DNA of 64,000 nucleotides from Paenibacillus pasadenensis DSM 19293 (GTDB lineage Bacteria > Bacillota > Bacilli > Paenibacillales > Paenibacillaceae), in contig NZ_AULW01000016.1 in NCBI RefSeq assembly GCF_000422485.1, positions 62,001-126,000 of the forward strand. The letters are read 5' to 3'. Of the stretch, positions 1-11,311 are shown piece after piece. The notes beneath the pieces are model-generated. The model was not told where the DNA came from. It searched no databases and worked only from the letters and a program-made list of their open reading frames with translations. A program made the position numbers and the translations under genes. Numbering within the stretch: the first letter of the stretch is position 1; each line of letters starts with the position of its first letter.

Positions 1-296
1 GGCTGCCGGGCATCGGCAAGAAGACGGCGCAGCGCATGATCCTCGACCTCAAGGACAAGCTCCAGCTCGCCGTGCAGACGGTCGAGCTGCAGTGGGAGGC
101 GGAATCCTCCGGCGGCGGCACGGTCGCCGGAGCCGGCAGCGAGGCATGGACCGAGGCGCGCGAGGCGCTCGCCGCGCTCGGCTATACGGCGGCGGAGCTC
201 GATCGCGCCTGGGCCGGCATGGGCGACGCCCAGCTGCCCGGCGAGACCGTCGACGCGCTCATGAAGCGCGCGCTGCAGCAGCTGTTCAAGGGCTGA
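1..296 (+). CDS. ruvA: Holliday junction DNA helicase subunit RuvA (3' part)
   Basis: This is the C-terminal part of RuvA, the tetrameric subunit that binds Holliday junctions and loads the RuvB motor for branch migration. The frame is open from the window edge. It begins in the second helix-hairpin-helix ([11 protein letters not shown]), then runs through a Gly/Ala-rich linker into the domain III helices ([16 protein letters not shown]), which contact RuvB. The 5' part lies outside the window. ruvB follows after 22 bases with a strong ribosome binding site, so the two are probably one operon. The assignment rests on the HhH motif, domain III and the ruvB neighbour. Confidence 0.95.
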   Translation, partial: LPGIGKKTAQRMILDLKDKLQLAVQTVELQWEAESSGGGTVAGAGSEAWTEAREALAALGYTAAELDRAWAGMGDAQLPGETVDALMKRALQQLFKG

Positions 297-318
297 GCGC
301 GCAGGAGGAGGGGAGCAG

Positions 319-1320
<1,002 letters not shown>

Positions 1321-1324
1321 CGCC

Positions 1325-1855
1325 ATGAGAGGCCGGTCCGGCGCCGCTGGCGCGGCGGGAGAGCGGCGGCGCGGCGGGGCGGATGCCGCCGGGCTGACGG
1401 TGCTTTACGACGGCGGCTGCCGCCTCTGCCAAGGAGCGGTGGATCGTCTTCAGGCGCTCAAGCCAAGCGAGCCGATCCGATATGCGGCCGTGCAGGAGCT
1501 GACGGAGGGCGAGCTGCAGCGGCTGTTCCGCGGAGCGCCTCCCGCCTCCGGGCAGCTGCTGGAGAAGATCCACGCGGTCGCACGCGACGGCGCCGTCTAC
1601 GCCGGCAGCGCTGCGGTCGTGCGGGCGCTGCGCTCCGTGCGCGGCTTCGGCCGCATCGCCTGGCTGTACCGGCTGCCGGGCATGCGGCCGCTCGCCGATG
1701 CGCTCTACCGGTACGTCGCGGCCCGCCGCTACGCCTGGTTCGGCCGCGTCTCGACCGGCTGCGGCGCGGACTGCGTCATGCCTTCGGAGCGCGGAAGCGA
1801 CGGGGACGGCGACGGACATGAAGCGGAATGCGACCATCGAAAGGAGACCCAATGA
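1325..1855 (+). CDS. DCC-family (DUF393) thiol-disulfide oxidoreductase-like protein
   Basis: A 176-residue protein with the DCC-family signature YDGGCRLCQ at about residues 29-37: a YDGxCxxC motif after a beta strand, resembling a thioredoxin-like CxxC site. Family members are predicted thiol-disulfide oxidoreductases, but the substrate is unknown. The first 20 or so residues are Arg/Gly-rich and poorly conserved-looking. The start used has GGAG seven bases upstream, inside the end of ruvB. The stop overlaps the start of the SpoIID-like gene (ATGA at 1852-1855), which suggests translational coupling. The family call is fairly safe; the function is not. Confidence 0.8.
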   Translation: MRGRSGAAGAAGERRRGGADAAGLTVLYDGGCRLCQGAVDRLQALKPSEPIRYAAVQELTEGELQRLFRGAPPASGQLLEKIHAVARDGAVYAGSAAVVRALRSVRGFGRIAWLYRLPGMRPLADALYRYVAARRYAWFGRVSTGCGADCVMPSERGSDGDGDGHEAECDHRKETQ

Positions 1856-3948
1856 AGCGATCGAGAGCATATAAAGCGGCGGCCTGGCTCGGTCCGGCCG
1901 CGCTGGCGGCAAGCCTATGCCTTCCTTCCGCGGCGATGGCTGACGGAGAGGCGGGGCGCGCCATCCGGGTCGGCATCTTCATCACGGTTCCAAACAAATA
2001 CACGCTGTCGACGCCTGCCGCTACGCTGAGCTCGGCGGGCGGGCTGCGTCTGGCCGTCAAGAAAAACGGCGAGACGGGGCTGCTGGACGCCGTTCCGGCA
2101 GGCGTCGAGCTGCGGGCGATGGCCGAAGGATATTCGGCGCTGCTGGGCCAGAGCGCCGACTTCTCGGCGGCGCTGGCCGTGGCCAAGGCGGTCAAGTCGG
2201 CCGGAGGCAATCCGGTGCTGGAAAAGACGTCCCGCGCAGGCATGGCGGCGTATGAGGTGACGGAGGGGTCTTATGCGACCGCCTCCGCGGCTTCGACGGC
2301 GCTCGCCAAGTGGATGCAGAACGCGACCGTCAAGACGTTCGGCGGCGGAGCCGGCGCCGTGCGCGGTCCGCTTCATCTGGAGACGGCCGCCTATGCGACC
2401 GAAGCGGAGGCGCTCGCCGCCGCCGGCGCGTTCGGCGCGGCCGGCGTCGAGACGTTCGTGGCGCTTCGCCCGGGCGGGAGCGGCACGTCCTATTCCGTGC
2501 TCGTCGGAGCGGCGGCCGATGCCGCCGGCCTCGACGCGATCCGGCTCAAGCTGGCGGGCGTCGCCGAAGCGGCCGGCCTCGCGCCGGCTTCCGCCGGCGC
2601 CTACCTGATCAAGCGGCAGGAGCTGACGGTCAGCCAGAAGGAGGGCTCGCCGACGCCGCTGTACCAGGCTCCGTCCGGCTCCTTCGCCGTCATCCGTCCG
2701 GCGGGCGCCGAGCCGGTGAAACTTGCCGAGAGGTACGGACGTACATACAGAGGTCAGGTCGAAGTCGGCAGCTACAACGGCGCGCTCGCCGTCATCAACG
2801 AGCTCGATTTCGAGGAGTATCTGTATTCCGTCGTCGGCGGCGAGATGCCGGGCTCCTGGCATGCGGAGGCGCTCAAGGCGCAGGCCGTCGCCGCCCGTTC
2901 CTACGCGCTCGCCCAGGGCAGCGGCTTCGGCATCGCCGAGGTCGTCGACACGACGCTCAGCCAGGCGTACAACGGCACGTCAGCCGAAAAGGCGACGACG
3001 ATCCAGGCGGTCGACGCGACGGCCGGCATCGTTCTGAAGTCGGGAGGAAAGCCCGTCGAGGCGGTGTTCTCCTCCAGCTCGGGCGGCCGCACGGCGGACC
3101 CCGCCGAGGTGTGGGGCAACCCGGTTCCGTATCTGGCGAGCGTGGACAGCCCCGACGACACCTCCGAAAAAGGCCTTCTCTCCTGGCATCGGGTGCTGAC
3201 GCCGTCGGGCAAGAGCGGCTTCGTCCGCTCGGACACCGTGACGCTGTCCGGCACGAATGGCGCCGCCGCCCAGACCGCCGTCGTCAAGTCGGCGGATACG
3301 AACGTGCGCCCGATCCCGCTCGTCCAAAGCGGCGTCGATGCGGTCGAGAAGCTCGGCGCGGGAGCCAAAGTGACCGTGCTCGAGACGGTGCCCCAGTCCA
3401 ACGAGATGAACTGGATCCGGGGGCCGTTCACGAGCCAGCAGCTGGTGGACGCGATGAAGGGCAAGACGACTTCGGCGGTCTCGGGCCCGATCACGCGCCT
3501 CGAGGTCGGCGAGCGCGGACCTTCGGGCCGCGTGACCAAGCTGCTCGTCAACGGCAAGGAGCTCGGCGTCAAGTCGCCGGACAGCCTGCGCGGCGCGCTT
3601 GGCGGATTGCCGAGCACGCGCTTCTGGATCGAGCCGGCGTCGCTGTCGCTGCTCGGCGGCGGCGGCCAGCCGGGCTCCAAGGAAGCCGGCGCAGCCGTGC
3701 AGGTGCTGGGCGCAGGCGGGGCCAAGGCTTCCTCCTCCGGAGGCGCGTCGCTGAACGTCATCGGCGGGGACGGCTCGATCCGTCCCGTCGCTTCCGCGGC
3801 GTCGTGGTATATCCGCGGCACGGGCTACGGCCATGGCCTCGGGCTGTCGCAGTACGGAGCAAAAGGCCTCGCCGAGCAAGGGTATGCGTACGATGCGATT
3901 CTGAAATACTACTATAAAGAGATTGAACTCGTTAAGGACGGATCCTGA
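1852..3948 (+). CDS. SpoIID/LytB-domain protein with SPOR-like and inserted SH3-like segments
   Basis: A secreted protein of about 698 residues with a signal peptide at residues 1-30 (cleavage near AMA-DG). A SPOR-like repeat region ([14 protein letters not shown]...YSVLVGA) lies at about 181-220. The SpoIID/LytB domain begins near 305, with [16 protein letters not shown] containing the expected catalytic Glu (E331), and resumes at the C-terminus ([15 protein letters not shown], about 655-670). Between these parts, about 445-525 looks like an SH3b-type insertion. SpoIID is a lytic transglycosylase that remodels peptidoglycan during engulfment; this ruvB-queA position is common for SpoIID homologues in Bacillota. 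ATG 1852 is preferred over ATG 1828 because AAGGAG lies at 1841-1846. Whether it is sporulation-specific cannot be told here. Confidence 0.85.
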   Translation: MKRSRAYKAAAWLGPAALAASLCLPSAAMADGEAGRAIRVGIFITVPNKYTLSTPAATLSSAGGLRLAVKKNGETGLLDAVPAGVELRAMAEGYSALLGQSADFSAALAVAKAVKSAGGNPVLEKTSRAGMAAYEVTEGSYATASAASTALAKWMQNATVKTFGGGAGAVRGPLHLETAAYATEAEALAAAGAFGAAGVETFVALRPGGSGTSYSVLVGAAADAAGLDAIRLKLAGVAEAAGLAPASAGAYLIKRQELTVSQKEGSPTPLYQAPSGSFAVIRPAGAEPVKLAERYGRTYRGQVEVGSYNGALAVINELDFEEYLYSVVGGEMPGSWHAEALKAQAVAARSYALAQGSGFGIAEVVDTTLSQAYNGTSAEKATTIQAVDATAGIVLKSGGKPVEAVFSSSSGGRTADPAEVWGNPVPYLASVDSPDDTSEKGLLSWHRVLTPSGKSGFVRSDTVTLSGTNGAAAQTAVVKSADTNVRPIPLVQSGVDAVEKLGAGAKVTVLETVPQSNEMNWIRGPFTSQQLVDAMKGKTTSAVSGPITRLEVGERGPSGRVTKLLVNGKELGVKSPDSLRGALGGLPSTRFWIEPASLSLLGGGGQPGSKEAGAAVQVLGAGGAKASSSGGASLNVIGGDGSIRPVASAASWYIRGTGYGHGLGLSQYGAKGLAEQGYAYDAILKYYYKEIELVKDGS

Positions 3949-3952
3949 CCTT

Positions 3953-4996
3953 ATGAATGTAGAAGACTACGATTTTCATCTCCCGGAGCATCTGATCGCG
4001 CAGACGCCGCTCGCGGAGCGGACCGCCTCGCGCCTGCTGACGCTGGACAAGAAGACGGGAGAGCTCGGCCATCATGCGTTCCGCGACCTCAAGGACTATC
4101 TTCGTCCAGGCGATACGCTCGTCGTCAACGACACGCGAGTCATTCCGGCCCGTCTGCTCGGCGTCAAGGAAGACACGGGAGCCAAAGCGGAGCTGCTGCT
4201 GCTGAAGCAGCTGCACGGCGATACTTGGGAGACGCTGGCCAAGCCCGGCAAGAAGCTGCGGACCGGAGCCGTCGTCGCCTTCGGCGAAGGAGAGAACGGA
4301 CAGCCGCTGCTGCGCGCCGTCGTCGAGGCGGAAGGGGAGATGGGCGGCCGCACGGTCCGCTTCCTTTACGAAGGCATCTTCCCCGAGCTGCTCGACCGGC
4401 TCGGCGAGATGCCGCTTCCGCCGTACATCAAGGAGCGTCTCGACGACCGGGAACGCTACCAGACGGTCTATTCCCGCCAGGCGGGATCGGCTGCCGCGCC
4501 GACGGCGGGACTTCATTTCAGCCAGTCCTTCCTGGAGGAGCTGCAGCAGGCGGGCGTCGAGGTCGCGCCGCTGACGCTTCATGTCGGCCTCGGCACGTTC
4601 CGTCCGATCTCGGCGGATACGATCGAGGAGCATGTGATGCACTCGGAGTATTATGAGCTGAGCGAGGAGACGGCCGCCCGGCTGCGCCGCACGCGCGAGC
4701 GCGGCGGCCGCATCGTCGCCGTCGGCACGACGTCCGCGCGCACGCTGGAGACGGTCGCGGCCCGCTTTCCGGACGGATTGCAGGCTTGCAGCGGCTGGAC
4801 CGACATCTTCATCTACCCCGGCTATGAGTTCAAGGCCGTGGACGCCCTGCTGACGAATTTTCATCTGCCCAAGTCGACCCTTGTCATGCTGGTCAGCGCG
4901 CTGGCCGGCCGCGAGAACGTGCTCGCCGCCTACGAGGCTGCCGTCCGGGAGCAATACCGGTTCTTCAGCTTCGGCGATGCGATGTTTATCTACTAG
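3953..4996 (+). CDS. queA: S-adenosylmethionine:tRNA ribosyltransferase-isomerase QueA
   Basis: QueA transfers and isomerises the ribose of SAM onto preQ1 in tRNA, giving epoxyqueuosine. The 347-residue protein has the family N-terminus ([14 protein letters not shown]), the [15 protein letters not shown] block, [11 protein letters not shown] and the C-terminal [17 protein letters not shown] motif. ATG 3953 is preferred over a start 30 bases upstream because it fits the TTAAGGACGG ribosome binding site and the normal family N-terminus. It is followed directly by tgt, the preceding enzyme of the pathway, so the pair is a queuosine module. Confidence 0.97.
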   Translation: MNVEDYDFHLPEHLIAQTPLAERTASRLLTLDKKTGELGHHAFRDLKDYLRPGDTLVVNDTRVIPARLLGVKEDTGAKAELLLLKQLHGDTWETLAKPGKKLRTGAVVAFGEGENGQPLLRAVVEAEGEMGGRTVRFLYEGIFPELLDRLGEMPLPPYIKERLDDRERYQTVYSRQAGSAAAPTAGLHFSQSFLEELQQAGVEVAPLTLHVGLGTFRPISADTIEEHVMHSEYYELSEETAARLRRTRERGGRIVAVGTTSARTLETVAARFPDGLQACSGWTDIFIYPGYEFKAVDALLTNFHLPKSTLVMLVSALAGRENVLAAYEAAVREQYRFFSFGDAMFIY

Positions 4997-5010
4997 GAAT
5001 GGAAGAGTGA

Positions 5011-6147
<1,137 letters not shown>

Positions 6148-6201
6148 AAATCCGGCCGAGAGGCCGGATGAATCGACACGCAACTGAAAGGGGTCCTTTC
6201 C

Positions 6202-6564
6202 ATGTATCTTGCATCTCAAGCCGGAGGCGGCAACATCTGGACGATGCTGTTTCCCTTCATCCTCATGTTCGTGGTGTTCTACTTCCTGCTGATCCGTCCG
6301 CAGCAAAAGAAGCAGAAAGCCCGCAACGCGCTGCTCGGCGCGCTTAAAAAAGGCGACAAGATCTCGACGATCGGCGGCATGCACGGCACGATTGTCGAGC
6401 TGACTGACGATACCGTCGTGCTTCGCGTCAACGACACGACCCGCATCACCTTCGAGCGCAGCGCCATCAACACGGTGCTGAACAGCGCCCCGGCTCCGGC
6501 AGAGAGCAAAGCGGCCGCGAAGGAAGAGAAGAGCGACAAGGTAGAGCCGGAAGGCACGCTCTAA
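6202..6564 (+). CDS. yajC: preprotein translocase subunit YajC
   Basis: A 120-residue protein with one N-terminal transmembrane segment (about residues 10-31) followed by LIRPQQKKQK, the YajC signature. YajC associates with SecDF in the Sec translocase. The C-terminal 25 residues are a charged Ala/Lys/Glu tail beyond the conserved core. A strong AAAGGGG ribosome binding site precedes the ATG. secD and secF lie about 7 kb away, separated here by accessory genes and by the spoVB region. A strong hairpin terminator follows. Confidence 0.93.
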   Translation: MYLASQAGGGNIWTMLFPFILMFVVFYFLLIRPQQKKQKARNALLGALKKGDKISTIGGMHGTIVELTDDTVVLRVNDTTRITFERSAINTVLNSAPAPAESKAAAKEEKSDKVEPEGTL

Positions 6565-6625
6565 CGCGCGCATCGGCCTGCATCGCCGGCCATGGGGCGG
6601 CTTCGGCCGTCGAGGCCGGCGGTTT

Positions 6626-6663
6626 AAAAAGGACCAAGCTGATTTTCAGCTTGGTCCTTTTTT
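6626..6663. terminator. bidirectional intrinsic terminator
   Basis: Arms AAGGACCAAGCTGA and TCAGCTTGGTCCTT form a near-perfect hairpin, flanked by A residues on the left and a T run on the right. It can therefore end yajC transcription rightward and the convergent WYL gene leftward. Confidence 0.9.
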
Positions 6664-6664
6664 G

Positions 6665-7831
6665 TTATTGCGGCTCCTCATGGCCGCGGACGGCCCGCAG
6701 CGCGCGCTCGCGAACGAGGCGGCGCAGCTCCGGGGGGCTCAGCGCGGCCGCCTCGGGAGCAAGCGACAGGATGACGCTGGCGGCGTAGTCCATCGTGTCG
6801 AAGCGGACTTCGGCCTGCAGCCAGACTTGCGCAGCCGCCGCATCCGCCTCGTCCGGCTCGCCTGCGGAGCCGTCGGCGGAGACGGTCGGCAGCTCTGCTG
6901 CGGCGCTGCCGACGGCAGGCACCGGCGGCTGTCCGGCACAGCTGCCGGATGCCGTGATCGACGCGCCCTCGCGCAGACGGACGGAGCCTTCGTCGACGCT
7001 GACGTAGCGCATCCGCTTCAGGCGTGCCAGCGCGTCCGCAGTGACGAGCAGCCCGGCCGTCATCGGCTTCGGCAGCGCCGACTGGAAGTCGGCTACCGAC
7101 GCGGCCCACCAGGAGGGCAGGTCGAACGTCTTCGGACGCTGGAAAGCTTCCGCCTCGAGCCTTGCTTCAAGCACCCGCGAGACGCGGAACGTTTTGCGGA
7201 CCGGCTCCTGCGGGGCGGAATCGAGCTGCCCGCTCTCCAGCTCGTCGGCGACGAGGTACCAGGAGCTTCCTTTGCGCACAAGGCCGAGCGGACAGGCGAG
7301 CCGCTCGCGGGGCAGCGGGCTGGAGGACGCCGCCGCTGGCGCCGGCGATGCGGCCGGCGAGGCGTAGCGGAAGCGGATGCGCCGATCCTGCAGCACCGCT
7401 TCCATGAGCAGGCTGAGATGCGGCTGCTCCTTCTCGGCCGCCGTCCAGCCTTCGCCGTCGAGCAGCAGCCTCGACTGCAGCGCGGATGCATGCGGCAGCG
7501 AGGCGCTCGGCTGCACCGCCCTGAGCTTCAGCAGCGCGCTCTCCAGCTCCGCCGACCAGCCGAGCTCGTCAGCGGCCGGGCTGCCGGAGGCGAGCAGCAG
7601 CGCTCTCCATTCCGCGTCCGTCATGCCGGTCAGCCGGGTGCGATAGCCTTCCATCAGCCTCCAACCGCCGCCGCCGCCCCGCTCGGCGACGACGGGCACG
7701 CCTGCGGCGGAGAGCGCATCGAGGTCGCGCTGCACGGTGCGAGGCGATACTTCAAGCTGCCGGGCGAGCTCGCGCACGCTTTTTTTGCCTTCTGCCTGAA
7801 GCAAGAGCAGCAGCTCCAGCTGTCTCGTCAT
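6665..7831 (-). CDS. WYL-domain helix-turn-helix transcriptional regulator (YafY type)
   Basis: A 388-residue regulator. An N-terminal HTH (residues 1-60; SVRELARQLEVSPRTVQRDLDAL) of the DeoR/HTH_11 kind is followed by a WYL-type domain, where LVRKGSSWYLVADE is the best match to the ligand-binding strand. A low-complexity stretch rich in Ala/Ser/Gly (about 295-330) precedes the C-terminal WCX-like region (LQAEVRFDTMDYAASVILSL). Such proteins act as local repressors or activators, often sensing nucleic-acid-like ligands. GGAGG lies nine bases before the ATG. It diverges from an SDR gene, a plausible target. The ligand is unknown. Confidence 0.85.
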   Translation of the reverse strand: MTRQLELLLLLQAEGKKSVRELARQLEVSPRTVQRDLDALSAAGVPVVAERGGGGGWRLMEGYRTRLTGMTDAEWRALLLASGSPAADELGWSAELESALLKLRAVQPSASLPHASALQSRLLLDGEGWTAAEKEQPHLSLLMEAVLQDRRIRFRYASPAASPAPAAASSSPLPRERLACPLGLVRKGSSWYLVADELESGQLDSAPQEPVRKTFRVSRVLEARLEAEAFQRPKTFDLPSWWAASVADFQSALPKPMTAGLLVTADALARLKRMRYVSVDEGSVRLREGASITASGSCAGQPPVPAVGSAAAELPTVSADGSAGEPDEADAAAAQVWLQAEVRFDTMDYAASVILSLAPEAAALSPPELRRLVRERALRAVRGHEEPQ

Positions 7832-7940
7832 GGTTCCAAGCCTCCTTTTCTACATTATATCCTCGTGAATAGGACAGAGGATGGCTTATTCGCAAGTTAG
7901 GATGGAAGGGAACGCGAAAAAAGAAGGAGAGTGGTTGGGC

Positions 7941-8831
7941 ATGACATGGAAGCCGGAGCAAGACTTGAAGGGCAGGATCGCGCTCGTTGCCGGCGGCACG
8001 AGGGGAGCCGGTAGAGGCATCGCGGAGGCGCTCGGCGAGCGCGGCGCGACCGTGTACGTCAGCGGCCGGACGACGCGCGAGGCGCGTTCGGAGCTGGGGA
8101 GGCCGGAGACGATCGAAGAGACGGCGGAACGGGTCGAGCGGGCCGGGGGCAAGGCGGTCGCGGTCCGCACGGACCATATGGTGCCGGCTCAAGTGGAGGC
8201 GCTCATGGAGCGGATCGGCCGCGAGCAGGGACGGCTCGACATTCTCGTCAACGACATCTGGGGCGGCGAGAAGCGTTCCCACTGGGGCAAGCGCTACTGG
8301 GAAAGCCCGCTTGACGATGCGCTGGCGATGCAGCGCACCGTCATGGAGACCCACTACATTACCGCTTACCTTGCCGCGCCGCTGCTGGCGCTGTCGGACG
8401 GTGCCCTGATCGCCGAGATCACGGACGGCATCGACTACCGCTATCGCGGCGAGCTCGCGTACAGCCTGATCAAGGCTTGGGGCATCCATATGGCGGCAGG
8501 ACTTGCCGAGGAGTGGAAGGCGGCAGGAGCCGCAGCCGTGTCGCTGACGCCGGGCTTCCTGCGCTCGGAGGAGATGCTGGACCACTTCGGCGTCTCGGAG
8601 GAAAATTGGCGCGATGCGGCGAGCCAGGACCCGCATTTCCTCGAATCGGAGACGCCGCTGTTCGTCGGGCGGGCGCTCGCATGCCTGGCTGCCGATCCGC
8701 GACGGCAGGAGCTGTCCGGCCGCGCGCTCAGCTCATGGGAGCTGTCGGATCGGTACGGCTTCACGGACCGCGACGGCCGGCGGCCGCATTGGGGGGCTTA
8801 TTTCGCCACGATCGAGAATGCCGTCCACTGA
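7941..8831 (+). CDS. short-chain dehydrogenase/reductase (SDR) family oxidoreductase
   Basis: A cytoplasmic NAD(P)-dependent oxidoreductase of about 296 residues. The Rossmann glycine motif is AGGTRGAGRGIA near the N-terminus. The NNAG position reads NDIWGGE, and YSLIK supplies the catalytic YxxxK. The DIWGG variant at the NNAG site and the late RPHWGAYF tail resemble a subgroup of bacterial SDRs of unknown substrate. ATG 7941 is chosen because AGAAGGAGAG lies just upstream; an in-frame ATG at 7881 would add 20 unconserved residues. It is divergent from the WYL regulator, which may control it. Confidence 0.85.
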   Translation: MTWKPEQDLKGRIALVAGGTRGAGRGIAEALGERGATVYVSGRTTREARSELGRPETIEETAERVERAGGKAVAVRTDHMVPAQVEALMERIGREQGRLDILVNDIWGGEKRSHWGKRYWESPLDDALAMQRTVMETHYITAYLAAPLLALSDGALIAEITDGIDYRYRGELAYSLIKAWGIHMAAGLAEEWKAAGAAAVSLTPGFLRSEEMLDHFGVSEENWRDAASQDPHFLESETPLFVGRALACLAADPRRQELSGRALSSWELSDRYGFTDRDGRRPHWGAYFATIENAVH

Positions 8832-8872
8832 GCTTCTCTGAGGGTCAGGCAAGCGAAAGCATGAGTCTGCGC

Positions 8873-8919
8873 AAAAAAGGACCGCGATCATCCCGCACGC
8901 GGCGGAAGGATCGCGGTCC
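8873..8919 (-). terminator. intrinsic terminator for the PAP2 gene
   Basis: On the minus strand the arms GGACCGCGATC and GATCGCGGTCC form an 11-bp stem followed by six T residues. It lies just downstream of the leftward PAP2 gene and opposite the end of the SDR gene. Confidence 0.88.
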
Positions 8920-8948
8920 TGCTTGCTGGCCCATGAACGAGCAAAGCT

Positions 8949-9770
8949 TCAGCCCTGCACCGTCGGCAGCGGCTTGCGGATCGAGCTCAAGTCGGCGAGC
9001 CGATAGGCGAGCGCGACGGAGAAGACCGCCAGGCCGAGGCCGCCGAGCATGTCGGTCAGCCAGTGGATGCCCATGTAGAAGATGGTGAAAATAATGATGG
9101 CGGCGTTGATGCCGGAGAACCAGGCCCAGCGGCGATTGCCTGAACGGGCGGCGAGCAGCGCCATCGTGACGGAGATCGACGTATGCAGGCTCGGGAAGCA
9201 GTTGTCGAGGCCCGACAGGCCGCGATACATCGACTCGAACGCCGGGAATGCCTCCAGCATGTAGAAGTGGACGTTCGGATCGTACGCCCATACCTCCTTC
9301 ACCGGGAGAAACAGATAGAACGGAATGGCGACGAGATAATTGATCATCACGGCATAACAGGTCGCCTTGAACTGCCGGCCTGAACGGTCGCGGAACATGT
9401 AGATGCCGAGCGAGGCGACGAGCACGCTCTGGAACACGACGATATAAAAGAAGGCAAGAAACGGCGTCAGCCATTCGGCATGGAACAGCTGCTGGAAGTT
9501 CTCGACGAAGCGGCCTTCGAAGCTGAAGATGTACGGCGTGAAATCCGGCTGCGGCTTCATCGCCTTTTCGAGCGTGAGCTCGAACTTGTTCAAGAACAAG
9601 ATGCCCAGCAAAGAGGCGAACAGCAGCAGGTAGCGAGGACGGGTCGCCAAATTGCGGACGAACACCCAGGCCGCCCGCAGCGGATTGCGGCCGGTGCCGA
9701 AGCCGATGAGCAGGGCCGAGGTCAGGATCGTATATATCGTGACTTGATTCATGGAATGAAAGATCGCCAA
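8949..9770 (-). CDS. PAP2-superfamily membrane phosphatase
   Basis: A polytopic membrane protein of 273 residues with about six hydrophobic helices. The PAP2 phosphatase motifs are CFPSLHTS (motif 2, catalytic His) and GIHWLTDMLGG (motif 3, His/Asp). The long form with the C-terminal motif pair resembles inositol phosphorylceramide synthase-like or undecaprenyl-diphosphatase-like members; the lipid substrate is not evident. The TTG start at 9770 is preferred because AGGGGGAAG sits at correct spacing, whereas the ATG six codons later is too far from it. A TGC-TATACT extended -10 lies upstream near 9840. Confidence 0.85.
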   Translation of the reverse strand: MAIFHSMNQVTIYTILTSALLIGFGTGRNPLRAAWVFVRNLATRPRYLLLFASLLGILFLNKFELTLEKAMKPQPDFTPYIFSFEGRFVENFQQLFHAEWLTPFLAFFYIVVFQSVLVASLGIYMFRDRSGRQFKATCYAVMINYLVAIPFYLFLPVKEVWAYDPNVHFYMLEAFPAFESMYRGLSGLDNCFPSLHTSISVTMALLAARSGNRRWAWFSGINAAIIIFTIFYMGIHWLTDMLGGLGLAVFSVALAYRLADLSSIRKPLPTVQG

Positions 9771-9888
9771 TATGCTTCCCCCTAAAGGTCAACCTGATGC
9801 GCCGCCGGCCGAGCGGGTCCCGGCAGACGAACGTAAGCAAGTATAGCATATCGGCTTGTTATTTACACGGCTCTCAGTTGATTCCAGA

Positions 9889-10278
9889 TTATTTGCGCAA
9901 ATTGACGCCGACCATGCCGCCGAAGGCGCCGGCCAGCGCGACGATCAGGAACAGGATGCCCGTGCGCGCCCCGATGCCGGCATCCGCCGCCAGAAAGCTG
10001 ATGATCAGCACGAGCAGCCCGTAGCCGAGGCCCAGCAGCCCGCCATGGTACCAGCCCTTCGAGCCGCTTCGCTTGCCGGAGGTGAAGCCGCCGCACAGCG
10101 CGGCCGCGCCATGGATGCCGAGCGACCATGCCGGCAGCGACGATTCGTTCAGGCTGCCGGCATAGAGGAGCAGCGACAGGAGCAGCGCGCCGAGGGCGAG
10201 CCATAACGCGGCGAAGACGAGTCCGGCCAGCATCGGCGAGCCGAGCCTTACTTTAGGTACGGTCTTGATCGGATTCAT
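9889..10278 (-). CDS. TIGR04086-family small membrane protein (YrzE-like)
   Basis: A 129-residue protein with four predicted transmembrane helices and no enzymatic motif. It matches the TIGR04086/YrzE family, which in Bacillus lies between yajC and yrbG, exactly the relative position here once the inserted accessory genes are ignored. GGAAGGTGGGG precedes the ATG at 10278. A longer open frame upstream has no ribosome binding site and is not membrane-like. Function unknown. Confidence 0.78.
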   Translation of the reverse strand: MNPIKTVPKVRLGSPMLAGLVFAALWLALGALLLSLLLYAGSLNESSLPAWSLGIHGAAALCGGFTSGKRSGSKGWYHGGLLGLGYGLLVLIISFLAADAGIGARTGILFLIVALAGAFGGMVGVNLRK

Positions 10279-10478
10279 TCGGATCCCCACCTTCCGAGAG
10301 TTCGGTTTATTCCACCATATGGCCAAGCCGGCAGAAATAGTACAAGTCGCGGCATGGCCGCAGCGGCGCGGACCGAGGCAATTGCCAACATTTCGATGCG
10401 GCAAGGGCCGCATGGCGGATCGGCGGGAAGGCGACAATAGCCCATGAGCAAGCGCCAGAGAGGGGAGGCGATCCGGTC

Positions 10479-11264
10479 ATGGACCTTGGATCCTTGCTGC
10501 TTCGCACGGTTCTGATTTATTTCGTCGTGTTCCTGATCATGCGGCTGATGGGCAAGCGCGAGATCGGCAAGATGAGCGTCTTCGACCTCGTCATCTCGTT
10601 CATGATCGCGGAGATCGCGGTGCTCGTCATCGAGGATACGGAAAGGCCGCTGCTGGACGGCATCGTGCCGATGGTCATCCTGATGGCCGTGCAGGTCGGC
10701 ATCGCCTATATCGGCATGAAGAACCGGCGCATCCGGCTGCTGTTCGACGGCAAGCCGAGCGTCATTATCGCCGACGGCAAGCTCGATCCGGAAGAAATGA
10801 AGAAGCAGCGCTACAATCTGGATGATCTGCTGCAGCAGCTGCGGGAAAATCAGATCGCTCGCGTAGCGGATGTCGAGTTTGCGATTTTGGAGACGAGCGG
10901 CAAGCTGTCGGTCATTCCCAAGGAGCAGGAGGAGAGCGGGGCGGGCGGCGGAAAAGGCGGGGAAGCGGACGAGCAAGGCGGCCAGGACAGCGCGGGCGGC
11001 TCCGGCGCGAGCCGCAAGGCAGACGGCGTGCAGCACAAGCCGGTTCAAATGAAGCTGCCGGCCAGCTACCGCTTTGAGACGCTTCCGATCCCGCTCATCA
11101 TGGACGGCAAGGTGCTCGACCAGAGCTTGGAAAGGCTCGAGAAAAACCGCTTCTGGCTCAAGCAGCAGCTTCGCAAGTTCAATGTGTCGGATTACAAGCA
11201 GGTGTTTTTCTGCTCGGTCGACCACAAGGGAGAGCTGTTTGTCGATGTGAGGAAAAAACAATGA
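10479..11264 (+). CDS. DUF421 membrane protein (YrbG/YetF family)
   Basis: A 261-residue protein with three N-terminal transmembrane helices and the family signature RLMGKREIGKMSVFDLVISFMIAE, followed by the cytoplasmic DUF421 domain. Residues about 149-190 form a Gly/Ser/Glu/Lys low-complexity linker not expected in the family. It interrupts the two halves of the soluble domain, the second being FETLPIPLIMDGKVLDQSLE. B. subtilis YrbG lies beside spoVB, as here. GGGGAGGCG is the ribosome binding site. Function unknown; some relatives are expressed in spores. Confidence 0.85.
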   Translation: MDLGSLLLRTVLIYFVVFLIMRLMGKREIGKMSVFDLVISFMIAEIAVLVIEDTERPLLDGIVPMVILMAVQVGIAYIGMKNRRIRLLFDGKPSVIIADGKLDPEEMKKQRYNLDDLLQQLRENQIARVADVEFAILETSGKLSVIPKEQEESGAGGGKGGEADEQGGQDSAGGSGASRKADGVQHKPVQMKLPASYRFETLPIPLIMDGKVLDQSLERLEKNRFWLKQQLRKFNVSDYKQVFFCSVDHKGELFVDVRKKQ

Positions 11265-11293
11265 GCAGCCGTTTTCCGCGGCTGCTTTTTTTG
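11264..11293 (+). terminator. intrinsic terminator after the DUF421 gene
   Basis: AGCAGCCG and CGGCTGCT pair around TTTTC and are followed by TTTTTTT. It sits between the convergent DUF421 and spoVB genes. Confidence 0.88.
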
Positions 11294-11311
11294 TCGTAGG
11301 GACCGCTTCGT

